From Kitasatospora sp. NBC_00240 (lineage in GTDB: Bacteria; Actinomycetota; Actinomycetes; Streptomycetales; Streptomycetaceae): a stretch of 64,000 nt of DNA. Location: positions 5,208,001-5,272,000 of the forward strand of contig NZ_JAPEMU010000001.1 of assembly GCF_026342405.1 (NCBI RefSeq), given 5' to 3'. This document shows, piece after piece, positions 7,850 to 17,900 of the stretch (its first letter is position 1; every line of letters begins with the position of its first letter). The notes beneath the pieces were generated by a model. The model searched no databases, was not told the origin of the DNA, and saw only the letters and a list, made by a program, of their open reading frames with translations. The position numbers were made by a program, and so were the translations under genes.

Positions 7850-10069
7850 ATGTCCGCGCTTGCCCGCTGGTGCCACCGGCACCGGCTCGTGACCGTCCTG
7901 CTGTGGCTGGGCCTGCTGGTCGGCCTCGGCGCGGCGTCCGGCGCCTTCGGCACCAAGTACAGCGACAGCATGTCGATGCCCGCCACCGAGTCCAGCAAGG
8001 CCCTGGACCTGCTGAAGGCGGGCATGCCGGCCGCGGCCGGCGACACCGACACCGTGGTCTGGCACACCACCGGCGGCTCGGTGAACGACGCCGCGACCAA
8101 GGACCGGATGGGCAAGGTGCTGGAGGAGATCTCCACCGCCCCGTCCGTGGCCTCGGTGGTGAGCCCGTACAGCCCGCAGGGCGCGCCGCAGATCAGCAAG
8201 GACGGCACCACCGCGTACGCCCAGGTGAACTTCACCGGCAACGCCCGGGAGATCCCCAAGGCCGACGTCGAGCACGTGGTCCAGCTGGCCGAGCAGGCCC
8301 GCACCGACGGCCTGGACGTCCAGCTCGGCGGGCAGGCCGTGCAGAACAGCGAGAGCGAGATGGGCGGTGCCAGCGAGCTGATCGGCATCGTGGCCGCGCT
8401 GATCGTGATGACACTGGTGTTCCGCTCGCTGTGGGCGGCCGCCCTGCCGGTGCTCACCGCGGTGGCCGGGGTCGGTACCGGCGTGATCGGCACCGGTCTG
8501 CTCAGCCACGGGATGAGCGTCGCCTCGGTGGCCCCCACCCTCGGCGCCCTGGTGGGCCTGGGCGTCGGCATCGACTACGCCCTGTTCATCGTCAACCGGC
8601 ACCGCAAGGGCCTGATGGCCGGGCTGAGCGTGCAGGACTCGGTGGTCCGGGCGCTGAACACCTCCGGCCGGGCGGTGCTCTTCGCCGGGCTCACCGTGGT
8701 GATCGCCCTGCTGGGCATGCTGATCCTCGGCATCGGCTTCCTGAACGGGATGGCCATCTCCGCCGCGCTGACCGTCGGACTGACCGTGCTGGCCGCGATC
8801 ACCCTGCTGCCGGCCATGCTCGGCATGCTGAAGCTGAAGGTGCTGAGCCGCGCCCAGCGCCGGCAGCTGGCCGACCAGGGGCCGACCGAGCTGCAGTCCG
8901 CCGGGGTCTGGGCCCGCTGGGCGCTGCGGGTGCAGGCCAGGCCGACCGGCAAGGCGCTGGTCGCGCTGCTGGTGATGGCCGCCGTCGCGGTGCCGGTGTT
9001 CTCCCTGCGCCTCGGCAGCTCGGACGCGGGCAACAACCCGAAGTCCAGCACCACCCGGCAGGCGTACGACCTGATGGCCGACGGGTTCGGCGCCGGGTCC
9101 AACGGGCCGCTGCTGCTGGTCGCCGAAGCGCCCGGCGCGCCGGAGCAGGCGGCGCTGGCGAAGCTCGTCACCGAGCTGAAGACGGTGCCCGGGGTGGCCC
9201 AGGTGGCCTCCGCGCCGATGAAGGACGGCCAGAGCATCGGCACCGTACGGGTGGTGCCGAGCACCTCCCCGCAGTCCGAGCAGACCTCGGCCCTGATCAC
9301 CGACCTGCGGGAGCGGGTCGTCCCGCAGGCCGAGGCCGGCACCGGACTGCAGGTGTACGTGGGCGGCGCCACGGCGACCGCGGCGGACTTCGCGGACGTC
9401 CTGATCTCCAAGCTGCCGGTGTTCATCGCGATCATCGTGGGCCTGGGCTGCCTGCTGATGATGGTGGCCTTCCGCAGCCTGCTGGTGCCGCTGATCGGCG
9501 TGGCGATGAACCTGCTCACGATGGGGGCGGCGTTCGGCGCGATCGTCGCGGTCTTCCAGTGGGGCTGGGGGTCGGAGGCGCTGGGAGCCGGCGCGGCCGG
9601 CCCGATCGAGGCCTTCGCGCCGGTCATGATCATCGCGATCCTGTTCGGCCTCTCGATGGACTACCAGGTCTTCCTGATCAGCCGGATGCACGAGGAGTGG
9701 ACCCACACCCGGGACAACCGCCGGGCCGTCCGGGTCGGCCACGGCGAGACGGGGCAGGTCATCACCGCCGCGGCCGTCATCATGGCCTGCGTCTTCGCCG
9801 CCTTCATCTTCGGCGGCCAGCGGATGATCGCCGAGTTCGGGATCGGCCTGGCGCTCGCCGTCCTGCTCGACGTCCTGGTGCTGCGGATGGTGCTGGTCCC
9901 GGCGCTGATGCACCGGTTCGGCGCGGCCAACTGGTGGCTGCCCGGCTGGCTGGACCGGCTGCTGCCGCACGTCTCGGTCGAGGGTGAGCCGGATCCGGCG
10001 CCGCAGCCGCCGGTGCTGCTCGCCGAGCGGCCGGCCGAGGAGCCGGCGCGGGTGGACGCCGCCCGCTGA
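7850..10069 (+). CDS. MMPL/RND-family transporter
   Basis: A 739-residue membrane protein. Start ATG 7850 follows GGAG; the frame is open upstream, but the N-terminus MSALARWCHRHRLVTVLLW is the family norm. Two repeats of one helix, a large extracytoplasmic loop (about 35-185 and 390-540) and five helices are visible, the MMPL layout. Proton-relay-type charged residues appear in GVGIDYALFIVNRHR and the second-half counterpart GLSMDYQVFLISRMHEEW, where Asp-Tyr pairs mark helices 4 and 10. MMPL proteins export lipids or hydrophobic metabolites. A two-component system follows after a terminator and a tandem repeat, so it is not co-transcribed. Confidence 0.92.
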   Translation: MSALARWCHRHRLVTVLLWLGLLVGLGAASGAFGTKYSDSMSMPATESSKALDLLKAGMPAAAGDTDTVVWHTTGGSVNDAATKDRMGKVLEEISTAPSVASVVSPYSPQGAPQISKDGTTAYAQVNFTGNAREIPKADVEHVVQLAEQARTDGLDVQLGGQAVQNSESEMGGASELIGIVAALIVMTLVFRSLWAAALPVLTAVAGVGTGVIGTGLLSHGMSVASVAPTLGALVGLGVGIDYALFIVNRHRKGLMAGLSVQDSVVRALNTSGRAVLFAGLTVVIALLGMLILGIGFLNGMAISAALTVGLTVLAAITLLPAMLGMLKLKVLSRAQRRQLADQGPTELQSAGVWARWALRVQARPTGKALVALLVMAAVAVPVFSLRLGSSDAGNNPKSSTTRQAYDLMADGFGAGSNGPLLLVAEAPGAPEQAALAKLVTELKTVPGVAQVASAPMKDGQSIGTVRVVPSTSPQSEQTSALITDLRERVVPQAEAGTGLQVYVGGATATAADFADVLISKLPVFIAIIVGLGCLLMMVAFRSLLVPLIGVAMNLLTMGAAFGAIVAVFQWGWGSEALGAGAAGPIEAFAPVMIIAILFGLSMDYQVFLISRMHEEWTHTRDNRRAVRVGHGETGQVITAAAVIMACVFAAFIFGGQRMIAEFGIGLALAVLLDVLVLRMVLVPALMHRFGAANWWLPGWLDRLLPHVSVEGEPDPAPQPPVLLAERPAEEPARVDAAR

Positions 10070-10085
10070 CCGTCCGAGCGCGGTG

Positions 10086-10122
10086 GGGGCCCGGACCGGG
10101 CGGCAGGACCGGTCCGGGCCCC
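10086..10122 (+). terminator. Intrinsic terminator after the MMPL transporter
   Basis: A perfect 14-bp inverted repeat (10086-10099 and 10109-10122) with a 9-nt loop, 17 nt beyond the stop codon. Confidence 0.8.
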
Positions 10123-10140
10123 GGCCTGTGCCACCCGGTC

Positions 10141-10243
10141 CCCGCCCCACCCGGGCCGCGCCCGCCGGTCCCCGCCCCACCCGGGCCGCGCCCGCCGGTC
10201 CCCGCCCCACCCGGGCCGCGCCCGCCGGTCCCCGCCCCACCCG
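10141..10243. repeat. 30-bp tandem repeat, 3.4 copies
   Basis: Three identical 30-bp units (10141-10170, 10171-10200, 10201-10230) are followed by 13 bp of a fourth. They lie between the MMPL terminator and the histidine kinase start. There are no unique spacers, so it is not a CRISPR. It sits 69 bp upstream of the kinase start codon and may affect that promoter or simply be a slippage-prone minisatellite. Confidence 0.9.
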
Positions 10244-10311
10244 ATCCCCGCCCGCCGGGCCCCCGCCCGGCCCGCTGACCGCCCCCGACTGCGTACGGTG
10301 AAGGAGTGCAG

Positions 10312-11544
10312 ATGGCCGACCCGATCAGGCAGTGGCTGCGCGCGCGGCCGCTGATGACCGACCTGGCCGTGGCGCTGGTCTGCTTCGTGCTGGTCGCGCC
10401 GGTCACCGCGGCCACCGCCTACCACCAGAACGCCTCGATCCCGGTCTACCTGGTGCTGCTCGCCATCTCCTGCGTGCCCCTGCTGGCGCGCAGCCGGTGG
10501 CCGGTCCAGGTGGCCTCGGCGACCGTGCTGATCGGGGTGGTCGAGTTCGTCCTCGTCCCCGTCAACGGGCCGCCGCCGGCCGCCGTCGGGTTCGCGCTCT
10601 TCGCCGTCGCGACCCGCACCGACCGGCGTACCGCCTGGCGCTCCGGGGCCTGCGCCGCCGTCGCGCTGACCACCGCCGGCCTGTTCACCCGCCCGGGCGT
10701 CGAGGACCTGCCGCAGAACCTCGGCCTGATCGCCTGGACCTGCCTGTCGGTGGCCGTCGGCGACGCCGTCCGCAGCCGCCGCGAGCTGCTCGCCTCCGCG
10801 ATGGAGCGGGCCGAACGGGCCGAACGCACCCGCGAGGAGGAGGCCCGCCGCCGGGTCACCGAGGAACGGATGCGGATCGCCCGCGAGCTGCACGACGTGG
10901 TGGCCCACCACATCACCCTGGTCAACGCCCAGGCCGGCGTCGCCCACCATCTGATGCGCACCGACCCCGAGCACGCCTACCAGGCGCTGGAGCGGATCCG
11001 CGACACCAGCCGGGCCGCCCTGGACGAGCTGCGCGCCACCGTCGGCCTGCTCCGCAACAGCGGCGAGCAGTCGGCCCCCCGGGAGCCGGCGCCGGGCCTC
11101 GCCGGCCTGGACGACCTGCTCGAAGCCTTCCGCCACTCGGGGCTGCCGGTCCGGCTGGAGCGTGCCGGTACGCCGGTCGAGCTCCCGCCGATCACCGACC
11201 TGACGGCCTACCGGATCATCCAGGAGGCGCTGACCAACTCCCACAAGCACGCCGGGCCCGCCAGCGCGCGGGTCCGCCTGGAGTTCGGCGCGGACACCCT
11301 TCGGCTGACCGTCGAGGACGACGGCCGCAGCCCGGTGGGACGCGGGACGGGCCCGCTCGGCGCCGCCGCGGGGCCCGGCGCCGGACCGGGCGCCGGGACG
11401 GGGCACGGCATGATCGGCATGCACGAACGCGCCCGGGCCGCCGGCGGCACCCTCGCGGCCGGCCCGCGCCCCGGCGGGGGCTTCCGTATCCACGCCGAAC
11501 TGCCGCTGCCCGCCGGCACCGGCCGAAAGGGCTGCTGTCCATGA
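10312..11544 (+). CDS. Two-component sensor histidine kinase, NarL/DesK-like (HisKA_3)
   Basis: A 410-residue protein. ATG 10312 is chosen because AAGGAG at 10301-10306 sits 5 nt before it; GTG 10306 overlaps that site. Residues about 10-155 hold four to five hydrophobic helices with very short loops, so sensing is probably within the membrane. The dimerisation/phosphoacceptor segment is RIARELHDVVAHHI with His194. The ATPase domain at about 295-405 has an N-box (IIQEALTNSHKHA) and G-box (GHGMIGMHERARAAGG). It overlaps the response regulator by 4 nt (ATGA), so the two are translationally coupled. The signal is unknown. Confidence 0.93.
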   Translation: MADPIRQWLRARPLMTDLAVALVCFVLVAPVTAATAYHQNASIPVYLVLLAISCVPLLARSRWPVQVASATVLIGVVEFVLVPVNGPPPAAVGFALFAVATRTDRRTAWRSGACAAVALTTAGLFTRPGVEDLPQNLGLIAWTCLSVAVGDAVRSRRELLASAMERAERAERTREEEARRRVTEERMRIARELHDVVAHHITLVNAQAGVAHHLMRTDPEHAYQALERIRDTSRAALDELRATVGLLRNSGEQSAPREPAPGLAGLDDLLEAFRHSGLPVRLERAGTPVELPPITDLTAYRIIQEALTNSHKHAGPASARVRLEFGADTLRLTVEDDGRSPVGRGTGPLGAAAGPGAGPGAGTGHGMIGMHERARAAGGTLAAGPRPGGGFRIHAELPLPAGTGRKGCCP

Positions 11545-12212
11545 CGATCCGTGTGCTGCTCGCCGACGACCAGGCACTGCTCCGGGGCACCTTCCGGATG
11601 CTCATCGACTCCGCCCCCGACCTGGAGGTGGTGGCCGAGGCCGGCACCGGACGGGAGGCCGTCCGGCTGGCCCGCAGCGCCCGGGTCGACCTCGTCCTGA
11701 TGGACATCCGGATGCCCGAACTGGACGGGCTGGAAGCCACCCGGCTGATCACCGCCGACGAGGACCTGGCCGGCGTCAAGGTGCTGGTGCTGACCACCTT
11801 CGAGAGCGAGGAGTACGTCGCCGAGGCGATCCGCGCCGGGGCCAGCGGGTTCCTCGGCAAGGGCATCAACCCGGAGGAGCTGCTGGACGCGATCCGGGTG
11901 GTCGCGGCCGGCGACGCGCTGCTCTCCCCGGCCGCGACCAAGGCTCTGATCGGCCGCTTCCTGGCCCAGCCGGCCCCGCAGGACCGGGCCGCGCTGCCCC
12001 GGCTGGACGTGCTGACCGCCCGCGAGCAGGAGGTGGTCGCCCTGGTCGCGGCCGGCCTCTCCAACGACGACATCGCGGAGCGGCTGTTCGTCACCCCGCT
12101 CACCGCCAAGACCCATGTGAACCGGGCGATGGCCAAGCTCGGCGCCCGGGACCGGGCCCAGGTGGTGGTGATCGCCTACGAGAGCGGGCTGGTGCGCCCG
12201 GGCAGCGCGTAG
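11541..12212 (+). CDS. NarL/FixJ-family response regulator
   Basis: A 223-residue protein. The receiver domain (1-120) has acidic residues Asp9/Asp10, the phosphoacceptor Asp55 in LVLMDIRMPELDG, Thr in LTTF and Lys in FLGKGI. A LuxR-type HTH follows at about 155-215 (LTAREQEVVALVAAGLSNDDIAERL). It is the partner of the overlapping histidine kinase. Plausible targets are the upstream MMPL transporter and its own operon, but no binding site is evident. Confidence 0.94.
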   Translation: MTIRVLLADDQALLRGTFRMLIDSAPDLEVVAEAGTGREAVRLARSARVDLVLMDIRMPELDGLEATRLITADEDLAGVKVLVLTTFESEEYVAEAIRAGASGFLGKGINPEELLDAIRVVAAGDALLSPAATKALIGRFLAQPAPQDRAALPRLDVLTAREQEVVALVAAGLSNDDIAERLFVTPLTAKTHVNRAMAKLGARDRAQVVVIAYESGLVRPGSA

Positions 12213-12299
12213 CGGCCGTCGCCCCGACGGGACCGGAGGAGCCGGGGCCGAGCCGGGCGGACCCTGGTGCCGTGCCGCGGTGGCTGGTAGGCAGGAGGG

Positions 12300-12884
12300 G
12301 TGCGTTTCGACCGCGTTCCGATGCCGCCGGCCGTCGAGGCCAGGCCCCGCGACACCCGCGGCTACCCGGTGCCCGCCATCACCCCGTGGACCGGCGGCGA
12401 GCCGCAGTTCGCCCGCACCGACCACGGCCGCAGCGCCGACTGCGCCCGGCAGCGGCGCTGCTCGGTCTGCGACCGGGAGATGGCGCCCGGCCCGGTCTGG
12501 CGGGTGGTCGGCCCGGCGGAGTGCGCCGCGATCGCCGAGGCGCTGGCCGCCGGACGCCCGTACCGCAACCTCGCGCCGACCCCGGAGGCCCCCGGCCACC
12601 GGGTCTGCATGCTGTACGCCTCGATGGTCTGCCCGTACCTGGCCCGGCCCGGCGCGCGGCGCGGGCTGACCGCCGACGCCCCGGACGAGCTGACCGGGCA
12701 CGTCGTCCGGGGCGCGGCCAGGGGCGCGGTGGGTGCCGTGGCGGGCTTCGGCGACTACGAGTACGCGGTCACCGGGGCCCAGGTGCTGTTCCGTTTCCTC
12801 GGGCTGGTCGAGTTCCTTCCGTTCGGAGTGGCCGACGAGCAACTGGCCGAGCTGCGGGCCGAGATCGCCCGCTCCGGGCGGTAG
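12300..12884 (+). CDS. Conserved hypothetical protein with clustered cysteines
   Basis: A 194-residue protein that I cannot assign to a named family. A possible metal-binding arrangement is seen in CARQRRCSVC (about 45-54), and two further Cys flank LYASMV. Near the middle a Gly/Ala-rich helix (VVRGAARGAVGAVAGFGDYEY) could lie in or on a membrane. The GTG start at 12300 follows AGGAGG by only one base, which is unusually tight; ATG 12321 is the alternative. The gene follows the two-component system in the same direction, 87 bp on, and may share its transcript. Confidence 0.65.
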   Translation: MRFDRVPMPPAVEARPRDTRGYPVPAITPWTGGEPQFARTDHGRSADCARQRRCSVCDREMAPGPVWRVVGPAECAAIAEALAAGRPYRNLAPTPEAPGHRVCMLYASMVCPYLARPGARRGLTADAPDELTGHVVRGAARGAVGAVAGFGDYEYAVTGAQVLFRFLGLVEFLPFGVADEQLAELRAEIARSGR

Positions 12885-12890
12885 CCGCCG

Positions 12891-12935
12891 GGCATCCTGC
12901 GCCCGGGCATCCTGCGCCCGGGCTTCCTGCGCCCG
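12891..12935. repeat. 15-bp tandem repeat, three copies
   Basis: GGCATCCTGCGCCCG occurs twice exactly and once with one change, directly after the stop codon of the preceding gene and running into the terminator stem. Confidence 0.8.
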
Positions 12936-12958
12936 GGCCCCCGCGATCGGGGGCCCGG
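12933..12958. terminator. Bidirectional terminator between convergent genes
   Basis: A perfect 11-bp stem (12933-12943 and 12948-12958) with a 4-nt loop, 12 nt before the stop codon of the minus-strand lipoprotein gene. Confidence 0.8.
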
Positions 12959-12969
12959 CCGCCGGGCCG

Positions 12970-14022
12970 TCAGGGCCGGTACGCCGGCAGGCCGGTGTAG
13001 GTCGAGATCTTCACCGGCGCCGCGGATCCGTCGACCGGGAGGGTGTAGATGCCGTCGGGCGCCCGGACGGCCAGCGTCCTGCCGTCGGGGGACCACGCCG
13101 GCTCGGTGAAGTCGGTGGCGGCGCCCGGGGTGAGGTCCTTGGCCGGCCGCTCGGCCACTCCGCCCTCGAAGACGTGGTCGTGGCCGCCCACCGCCCGGAC
13201 GAAGACCAGGTCCTCGCCGCCCGGCGCCAGCGCGGGCTGGGACCCGGGGAGGAGCGGACCGCCCTGCTGGCGCAGGAAGTCGTCCCGGATGTAGACCTCG
13301 CCGGTGTCGCTGTTCGCGTAGACCGCGGTGCCGTGCGGGCCCGCCGCGCTCGGCCAGGTGTTGCCGGTCTGCGGGAGCGGCTTGATGTCCGGGCCCTCCT
13401 CGGTGCCCAGCCCGAGCACCTGGGGCGTGCCGTCGACGGCGGTGGCGGCGATGCCCTTGAGCCGGGAGACCCCGCCCTTGGCGGCGGCGAAGAAGATGTT
13501 GTTCTTCAGGGGCACCTCGACGCCCGGCACCACGGCGCTGACCTGCCAGGTGGGGTGGGACCAGGTCTCCCCGCCTGGGGCCCGGGCCACCAGGACCCGG
13601 CCGCTGCCGTCCGGGTTGGCGACCATCAGGTTGCCGGCGCCGTCGACGAAGGCCGCCTTGGCGCCGTCCGGCGACCACGCGAGGTCCCGGACGACGGTGC
13701 CGAAGTCGACCGAGGTGCCGTTCATCAGGACGTGGTCGGTGCCGTTGCTGATGGTCAGATGGTTGCCCGCGGTGCCGTTGACGGCCGGGGTGGTGGCGGT
13801 CGCGGTCGGGGCGGTCGGGGTGGGGGCGGCCGTGCCGCCCGGGCGGGTGCTCGGGCCGGACGCCGTCCCGGCCCCGGACGGCGCGGTGGCGGCGGGCGGT
13901 GCTGCGGACTCTCCGGCGGGGTTCTCCGGACCGCAGCCGGCCAGCAGCGCGGCGGCGCCGGCGGTGACGGCGGTGGTGAGGGCGACGGCGGCGACGGTGC
14001 TCAGGCGGGTGCGTACGGACAT
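12970..14022 (-). CDS. Lipoprotein with TolB/WD40-like beta-propeller repeats
   Basis: A 350-residue protein with a lipoprotein signal peptide: basic MSVRTRLS, a hydrophobic run, then lipobox LAGC (Cys at about 30). A Thr/Pro/Ala-rich linker (about 40-85) follows, then repeated blades of the TolB/PD40 type, seen as WSPDGAKAAFVDGAGNLMV and WSPDGRTLAVRAPDGIYTL, each with the SPDG turn. It should be anchored on the outer face of the membrane. Such propellers bind proteins or peptidoglycan; no enzyme motif is visible. Monocistronic and convergent with the gene at 12300. Confidence 0.85.
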   Translation of the reverse strand: MSVRTRLSTVAAVALTTAVTAGAAALLAGCGPENPAGESAAPPAATAPSGAGTASGPSTRPGGTAAPTPTAPTATATTPAVNGTAGNHLTISNGTDHVLMNGTSVDFGTVVRDLAWSPDGAKAAFVDGAGNLMVANPDGSGRVLVARAPGGETWSHPTWQVSAVVPGVEVPLKNNIFFAAAKGGVSRLKGIAATAVDGTPQVLGLGTEEGPDIKPLPQTGNTWPSAAGPHGTAVYANSDTGEVYIRDDFLRQQGGPLLPGSQPALAPGGEDLVFVRAVGGHDHVFEGGVAERPAKDLTPGAATDFTEPAWSPDGRTLAVRAPDGIYTLPVDGSAAPVKISTYTGLPAYRP

Positions 14023-14234
14023 CGGTGCTTCCCCCCGGGAACGGTGACGGTCTTCAGCAGGGTGGCAGCCCCGCTTCCGGGATCGGTGTGGCGCATGTCA
14101 CAGTCCTGCTACGGCTTCCGCGCCCGCCCGCCTCACCCGGTCGGAGCAGTGCGGAGCGTACCCGTGCCGCCCGTCCAGCAGGCTGGGCCTGATGCCGGCC
14201 GCGCCAGGCCGGCCCTGCCGGAGGGGAGCCGCCC

Positions 14235-14924
14235 GTGCCGACGCAGCCCGCCCGCGCGGCCCGCGCCTACTGGGCGTACATCCGCCGGGCTCCCGGCACC
14301 CACATCTGGCTGGTGATCCTGTTCGCGACCACCGTGGTGATCCGGCACGTGTCGCCCGAGACGGCCGAGCACATCCTTCAGCGCCGCTCGACCAACCTCC
14401 ACCAGCTCGCCGAGTCGCCCGTCCGGGTGCTGGTGACCAGCGCGATGTGGATCGCCGGCGGCGGCTGGTACTTCTACTTCGTCCTCTACAACATCTTCCA
14501 TGTGCCGGCCGAGCGCTGGCTGGGCACCCGGCGCTGGCTCGCGGTGCTGCTGATCGCCCATGTCGGCGCCACCTACCTCAGCGAGGGCGTCCTCTACTGG
14601 GCGATCGAGCACGGCCACGCGCCGCAGAGCGCCGTCTACACGCTGGACTACGGCGTCAGCTACGCCCTGGCCGGCGTCGAGGCCGTGCTGGCGTACCGGA
14701 TCACCGCGCCCTGGCGCTACCTCTACCTCGGTGGCCTGCTGTTCTTCTACGGTCTGGCCCTGGTCGAGGCCCGGGACTTCACCAGCGTGGGCCACTTCTC
14801 GGCGGTGCTGCTGGGACTGGCCTGCTATCCGCTGGTCCGCGCCCGCCCGGGCCGGTGGGACCCGGTCGAAGCCGTCCGGAGGACCTGGGGCAGGCTGCGG
14901 CGGCGGCCGGCCCCGGCGGGCTGA
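14235..14924 (+). CDS. Rhomboid-like membrane protein
   Basis: A 229-residue membrane protein, GTG start after AGGGGAG. Five to six hydrophobic helices are visible. The arrangement follows the actinobacterial rhomboid-like family: a large first loop, YNIFHVPAERWLG (matching the H..xGN region), then TLDYGVSYALAG where rhomboids have GASG, and SVGHFSAVLLGL with a candidate catalytic His. G-V-S-Y keeps the G-x-S core, so a Ser-His dyad is possible but diverged. It may be an inactive, chaperone-like member. It lies 29 bp from the convergent nitrate reductase gene. Confidence 0.8.
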   Translation: MPTQPARAARAYWAYIRRAPGTHIWLVILFATTVVIRHVSPETAEHILQRRSTNLHQLAESPVRVLVTSAMWIAGGGWYFYFVLYNIFHVPAERWLGTRRWLAVLLIAHVGATYLSEGVLYWAIEHGHAPQSAVYTLDYGVSYALAGVEAVLAYRITAPWRYLYLGGLLFFYGLALVEARDFTSVGHFSAVLLGLACYPLVRARPGRWDPVEAVRRTWGRLRRRPAPAG

Positions 14925-14947
14925 GCGGGTCGCCGGCTGCCCCGCTC
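14923..14947. terminator. Weak hairpin between convergent genes
   Basis: GAGCGGG and CCCGCTC form a 7-bp stem with an 11-nt loop in the 29-bp gap between the rhomboid-like gene and the nitrate reductase gene. Confidence 0.4.
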
Positions 14948-14952
14948 CGCCG

Positions 14953-17900
14953 TCAGTAGACGTCCCGGACGTAGCGCTTCTCGGCGGCGAGCTGCTTCAG
15001 GTACCCGGCCGCCTCCTCCTCGGTGAGGCCGCCGTGGGTGACGGCGATGTCGCGCAGGGTCTGGTCGACGTCCTTGGCCATCCGGCCGGCGTCGCCGCAG
15101 ACGTAGAAGTGGGCGCCGCCGCGCAGCCAGTCCCACAGCCGCGGACCGTGCTCGCGCATCCGGTCCTGGACGTAGATCTTGGCGCGCTGGTCCCGGGAGA
15201 AGGCCAGGTCGAGGCGGTCCAGGTGGCCGCCGCGGCGGAAGCCTTCGAGCTCCTCGCGGTAGTAGAAGTCGGTGGCCTCCCGCTGCTCGCCGAAGAACAG
15301 CCAGTTCGGGCCGGTGTGCCCGAGGGCCTGACGCTCCTCCAGGAACCCGACGAACGGCGCCACGCCCGTCCCCGGCCCGACCATCACCATCGGCGCGGTG
15401 GGGTCGGCGGGCGGCCTGAAGTGCGGCGACCGCTGGACGAACACCGGCACCGGGCCGTCGTCCGCCGCGTCGGCCAGGTACGTGGAGCAGACGCCCTTGC
15501 GATCGCGGCCCGTCTCGCCCGCGTACCGGACGACGGAGACGGTCAGCCGTACCTCGCCGGGGTGGGCCAGCGGGCTGGACGATATCGAGTAAAGCCGCGG
15601 CTGGAGGCGCTTGAGGACGCCGCCCCACTCCTGCGCGGTGGCCCGCACGGGATGGGCCCCGACCACGTCGACGGCCTGCCGCCCCCAGCTCCAGCGCGCC
15701 AGCTCGCCCTTGTTGTCCGGGCGCAGCAGCCGCTTGAGGTCGCGGTCGCCGGTCCGCTCGGCGACGAAGCGCAGCAGGTCGGGCGTGATCCGGGCGATCT
15801 CCAGGCGGGTCCGCAGGGCCTCGCCCAGCGGGACGGCGGCCGGGCCCGCCGCGCCGCCCCCGGTCAGCAGGACGTCGTCGTCCGGGTCCAGACCGGTGAC
15901 GGCCAGCCACTCCGCCACCAGTTCCGGGCAGTTGGCGGGCCAGACGCCGAGTGCGTCGCCGGCCTCGTACGCGAGGCCGCCGTGCTCCCGGCCGCGGGTG
16001 TCGAAGGCGAACTGCCGGACCTCCTTGGCGGAGCCCGGCAGGCTGAGGACCCGGTTGCCGACCAGCAGGGTGGCGAACGGCGAGGTCTTCGAGTACCCGG
16101 AGCCGGCCGTGGCGGACGGCGGCGTCGCCGACAGCCGTGCGGCGGCCCTGGCCCTGGCGGCGCGCTGGGCGGCCAGGGCGGCGAGGACCTCCTCCAGCCA
16201 CCGGGCGGCGGCCCGGTGGTAGTCGGGTTCGCAGTCCACCCGGGGGGCCAGCCGGGTCGCGCCGAGTTCGCCGAGGCGCTGGTCGATCCGGCGCCCGTGG
16301 CCGCAGAAGTCGTCGTAGCTGGAGTCGCCGAGGGCGAGCACCGAGTACTGCAGGCCGCCGATCCCCGGGTGCCCGTCGGCGGTGAGGGCGTCCCAGAAGC
16401 CGGCGCCGTTGTCGGGGGCCTCGCCGTCGCCGAAGGTGCTGGTGATGAGCAGGACAGGCGCCCCGGGCGGCAGCGAGCCGGGGGTGCTGTCGGCCATGCT
16501 GAGCACCCGGGGGACCCAGCCCGCCTCGGTCAGCCGGCGGGCGGCGCCGGCGGCGACCTCCTCGGCGTTGCCGGTCTGCGAGGCCCAGAGGATCACCACC
16601 TCGGACGACGGCCCGTTGCCGCCGGGGACGCCGGCGCCGCCCCCCGCGGCGGCCGCCGGCGCCGGCGGGTCGAGCGGGGCCCGCGAGAAGAGCCCGGCCA
16701 GCAGCCCGTTGACCCAGCGCGCGCGGTCCGGGTCGAGCGGTGCCTCGACCGGCAGCACGGGCACGGCGCCGCCGGCGCCGGGCCGCTCCGCGCTGCCGAG
16801 GCCGGCCAGGTAGCCGGCCAGGTACCGGCGTTCGTCCGCGTCGAAGGCGGGCGGTACGAGATCGGCGACGCCGAGGGCGCCGGCCAGCAGCGCGGCGGCG
16901 CCGGCGCCCTGCAGCGCCTGGACGGGAACGGTGGCCGGTGCCGCCGGGGCGGGCGTCGCCTCGGCCGGCCGCCGGTCGCTCCCGGGCCGGGCCGGGGCGG
17001 CGACCTTGGTCAGCGAGACCGCGCAGGCTTTGAACTCGGGTTGGAAGGAGAGGGGGTCGACGGCGTCGTTGGTGACGGCGTTGACGGAGAGGTACTCGCC
17101 GAAGAGGTCGTTCCAGTGGAAGGGCGCGAAGCAGTTGCCGGGGCGGACCCGGTCGGTGACGACGGCGGGCAGGACGGCGCGGCCGCGGCGGGAGGCGATC
17201 TCGACGTGGTCGTGTTCGGCGATGCCGAGCCGTCGGGCGTCCTCGGGGTGCAGTTCGACGAAGGGGCCGGGGTTGAGTTTGTTGAGTTTGGCGACCTTGC
17301 CGGTCTTGGTGAGGGTGTGCCACTGGTGCTGCAGGCGGCCGGTGTTCAGGACGAACGGGTAGTCGTCGTCGGGGAGTTCGGCGGCGGGCAGGTGCGGGCG
17401 GGCGAAGAACTGCGCCTTGCCGCTCGGGGTGGGGAAGTGCAGCCGGGGGCGGGTGCCGTCCGGGTTCTCGGCGGCGCTCCGGCCGGCGCCGTCGTCGAGG
17501 TAGCGGATCGGGTTGCGGTCCGGGCCGCCGGGCGCGGCCGGCCACTGCACCGGCGTCCCACGCAGCCGCTCGTACGTCACCCCGCGCAGGTCCCAGCCGG
17601 TCTCGGGGTTCCAGGCCCGGCGGAGCTCGTCGAACACCTCCTCGGCGCAGGTGTAGGAGAAGGCCTCGGCGAAACCCATCTCGCAGGCCACCCGGGCGAT
17701 CAACTGCCAGTCGGGGGTGGCCTGGCCGGGCGGGTCGATCACGCCGGGCAGCAGGGTGAGGTTCCGCTCGGAGTTGATCATCACGCCTTCGGACTCGGCC
17801 CACATCGCGGCCGGCAGGACGATGTCGGCGTAGGCGTTGGTCTCGGTGTCGGTGAAGACGTCCTGGGTGATGACGAGTTCGGCGGCCTCCAGGCCGGCGA

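Noticed and set aside
5975..10240. A 1421-codon minus-strand frame opposite the MMPL transporter
   Set aside because: It has only Gly/Arg/His-rich low-complexity translation, while the plus strand encodes a well-formed MMPL protein.
10141..10243. Tandem repeat considered as a CRISPR array
   Set aside because: The units abut directly with no spacers, and no cas genes are in the window.
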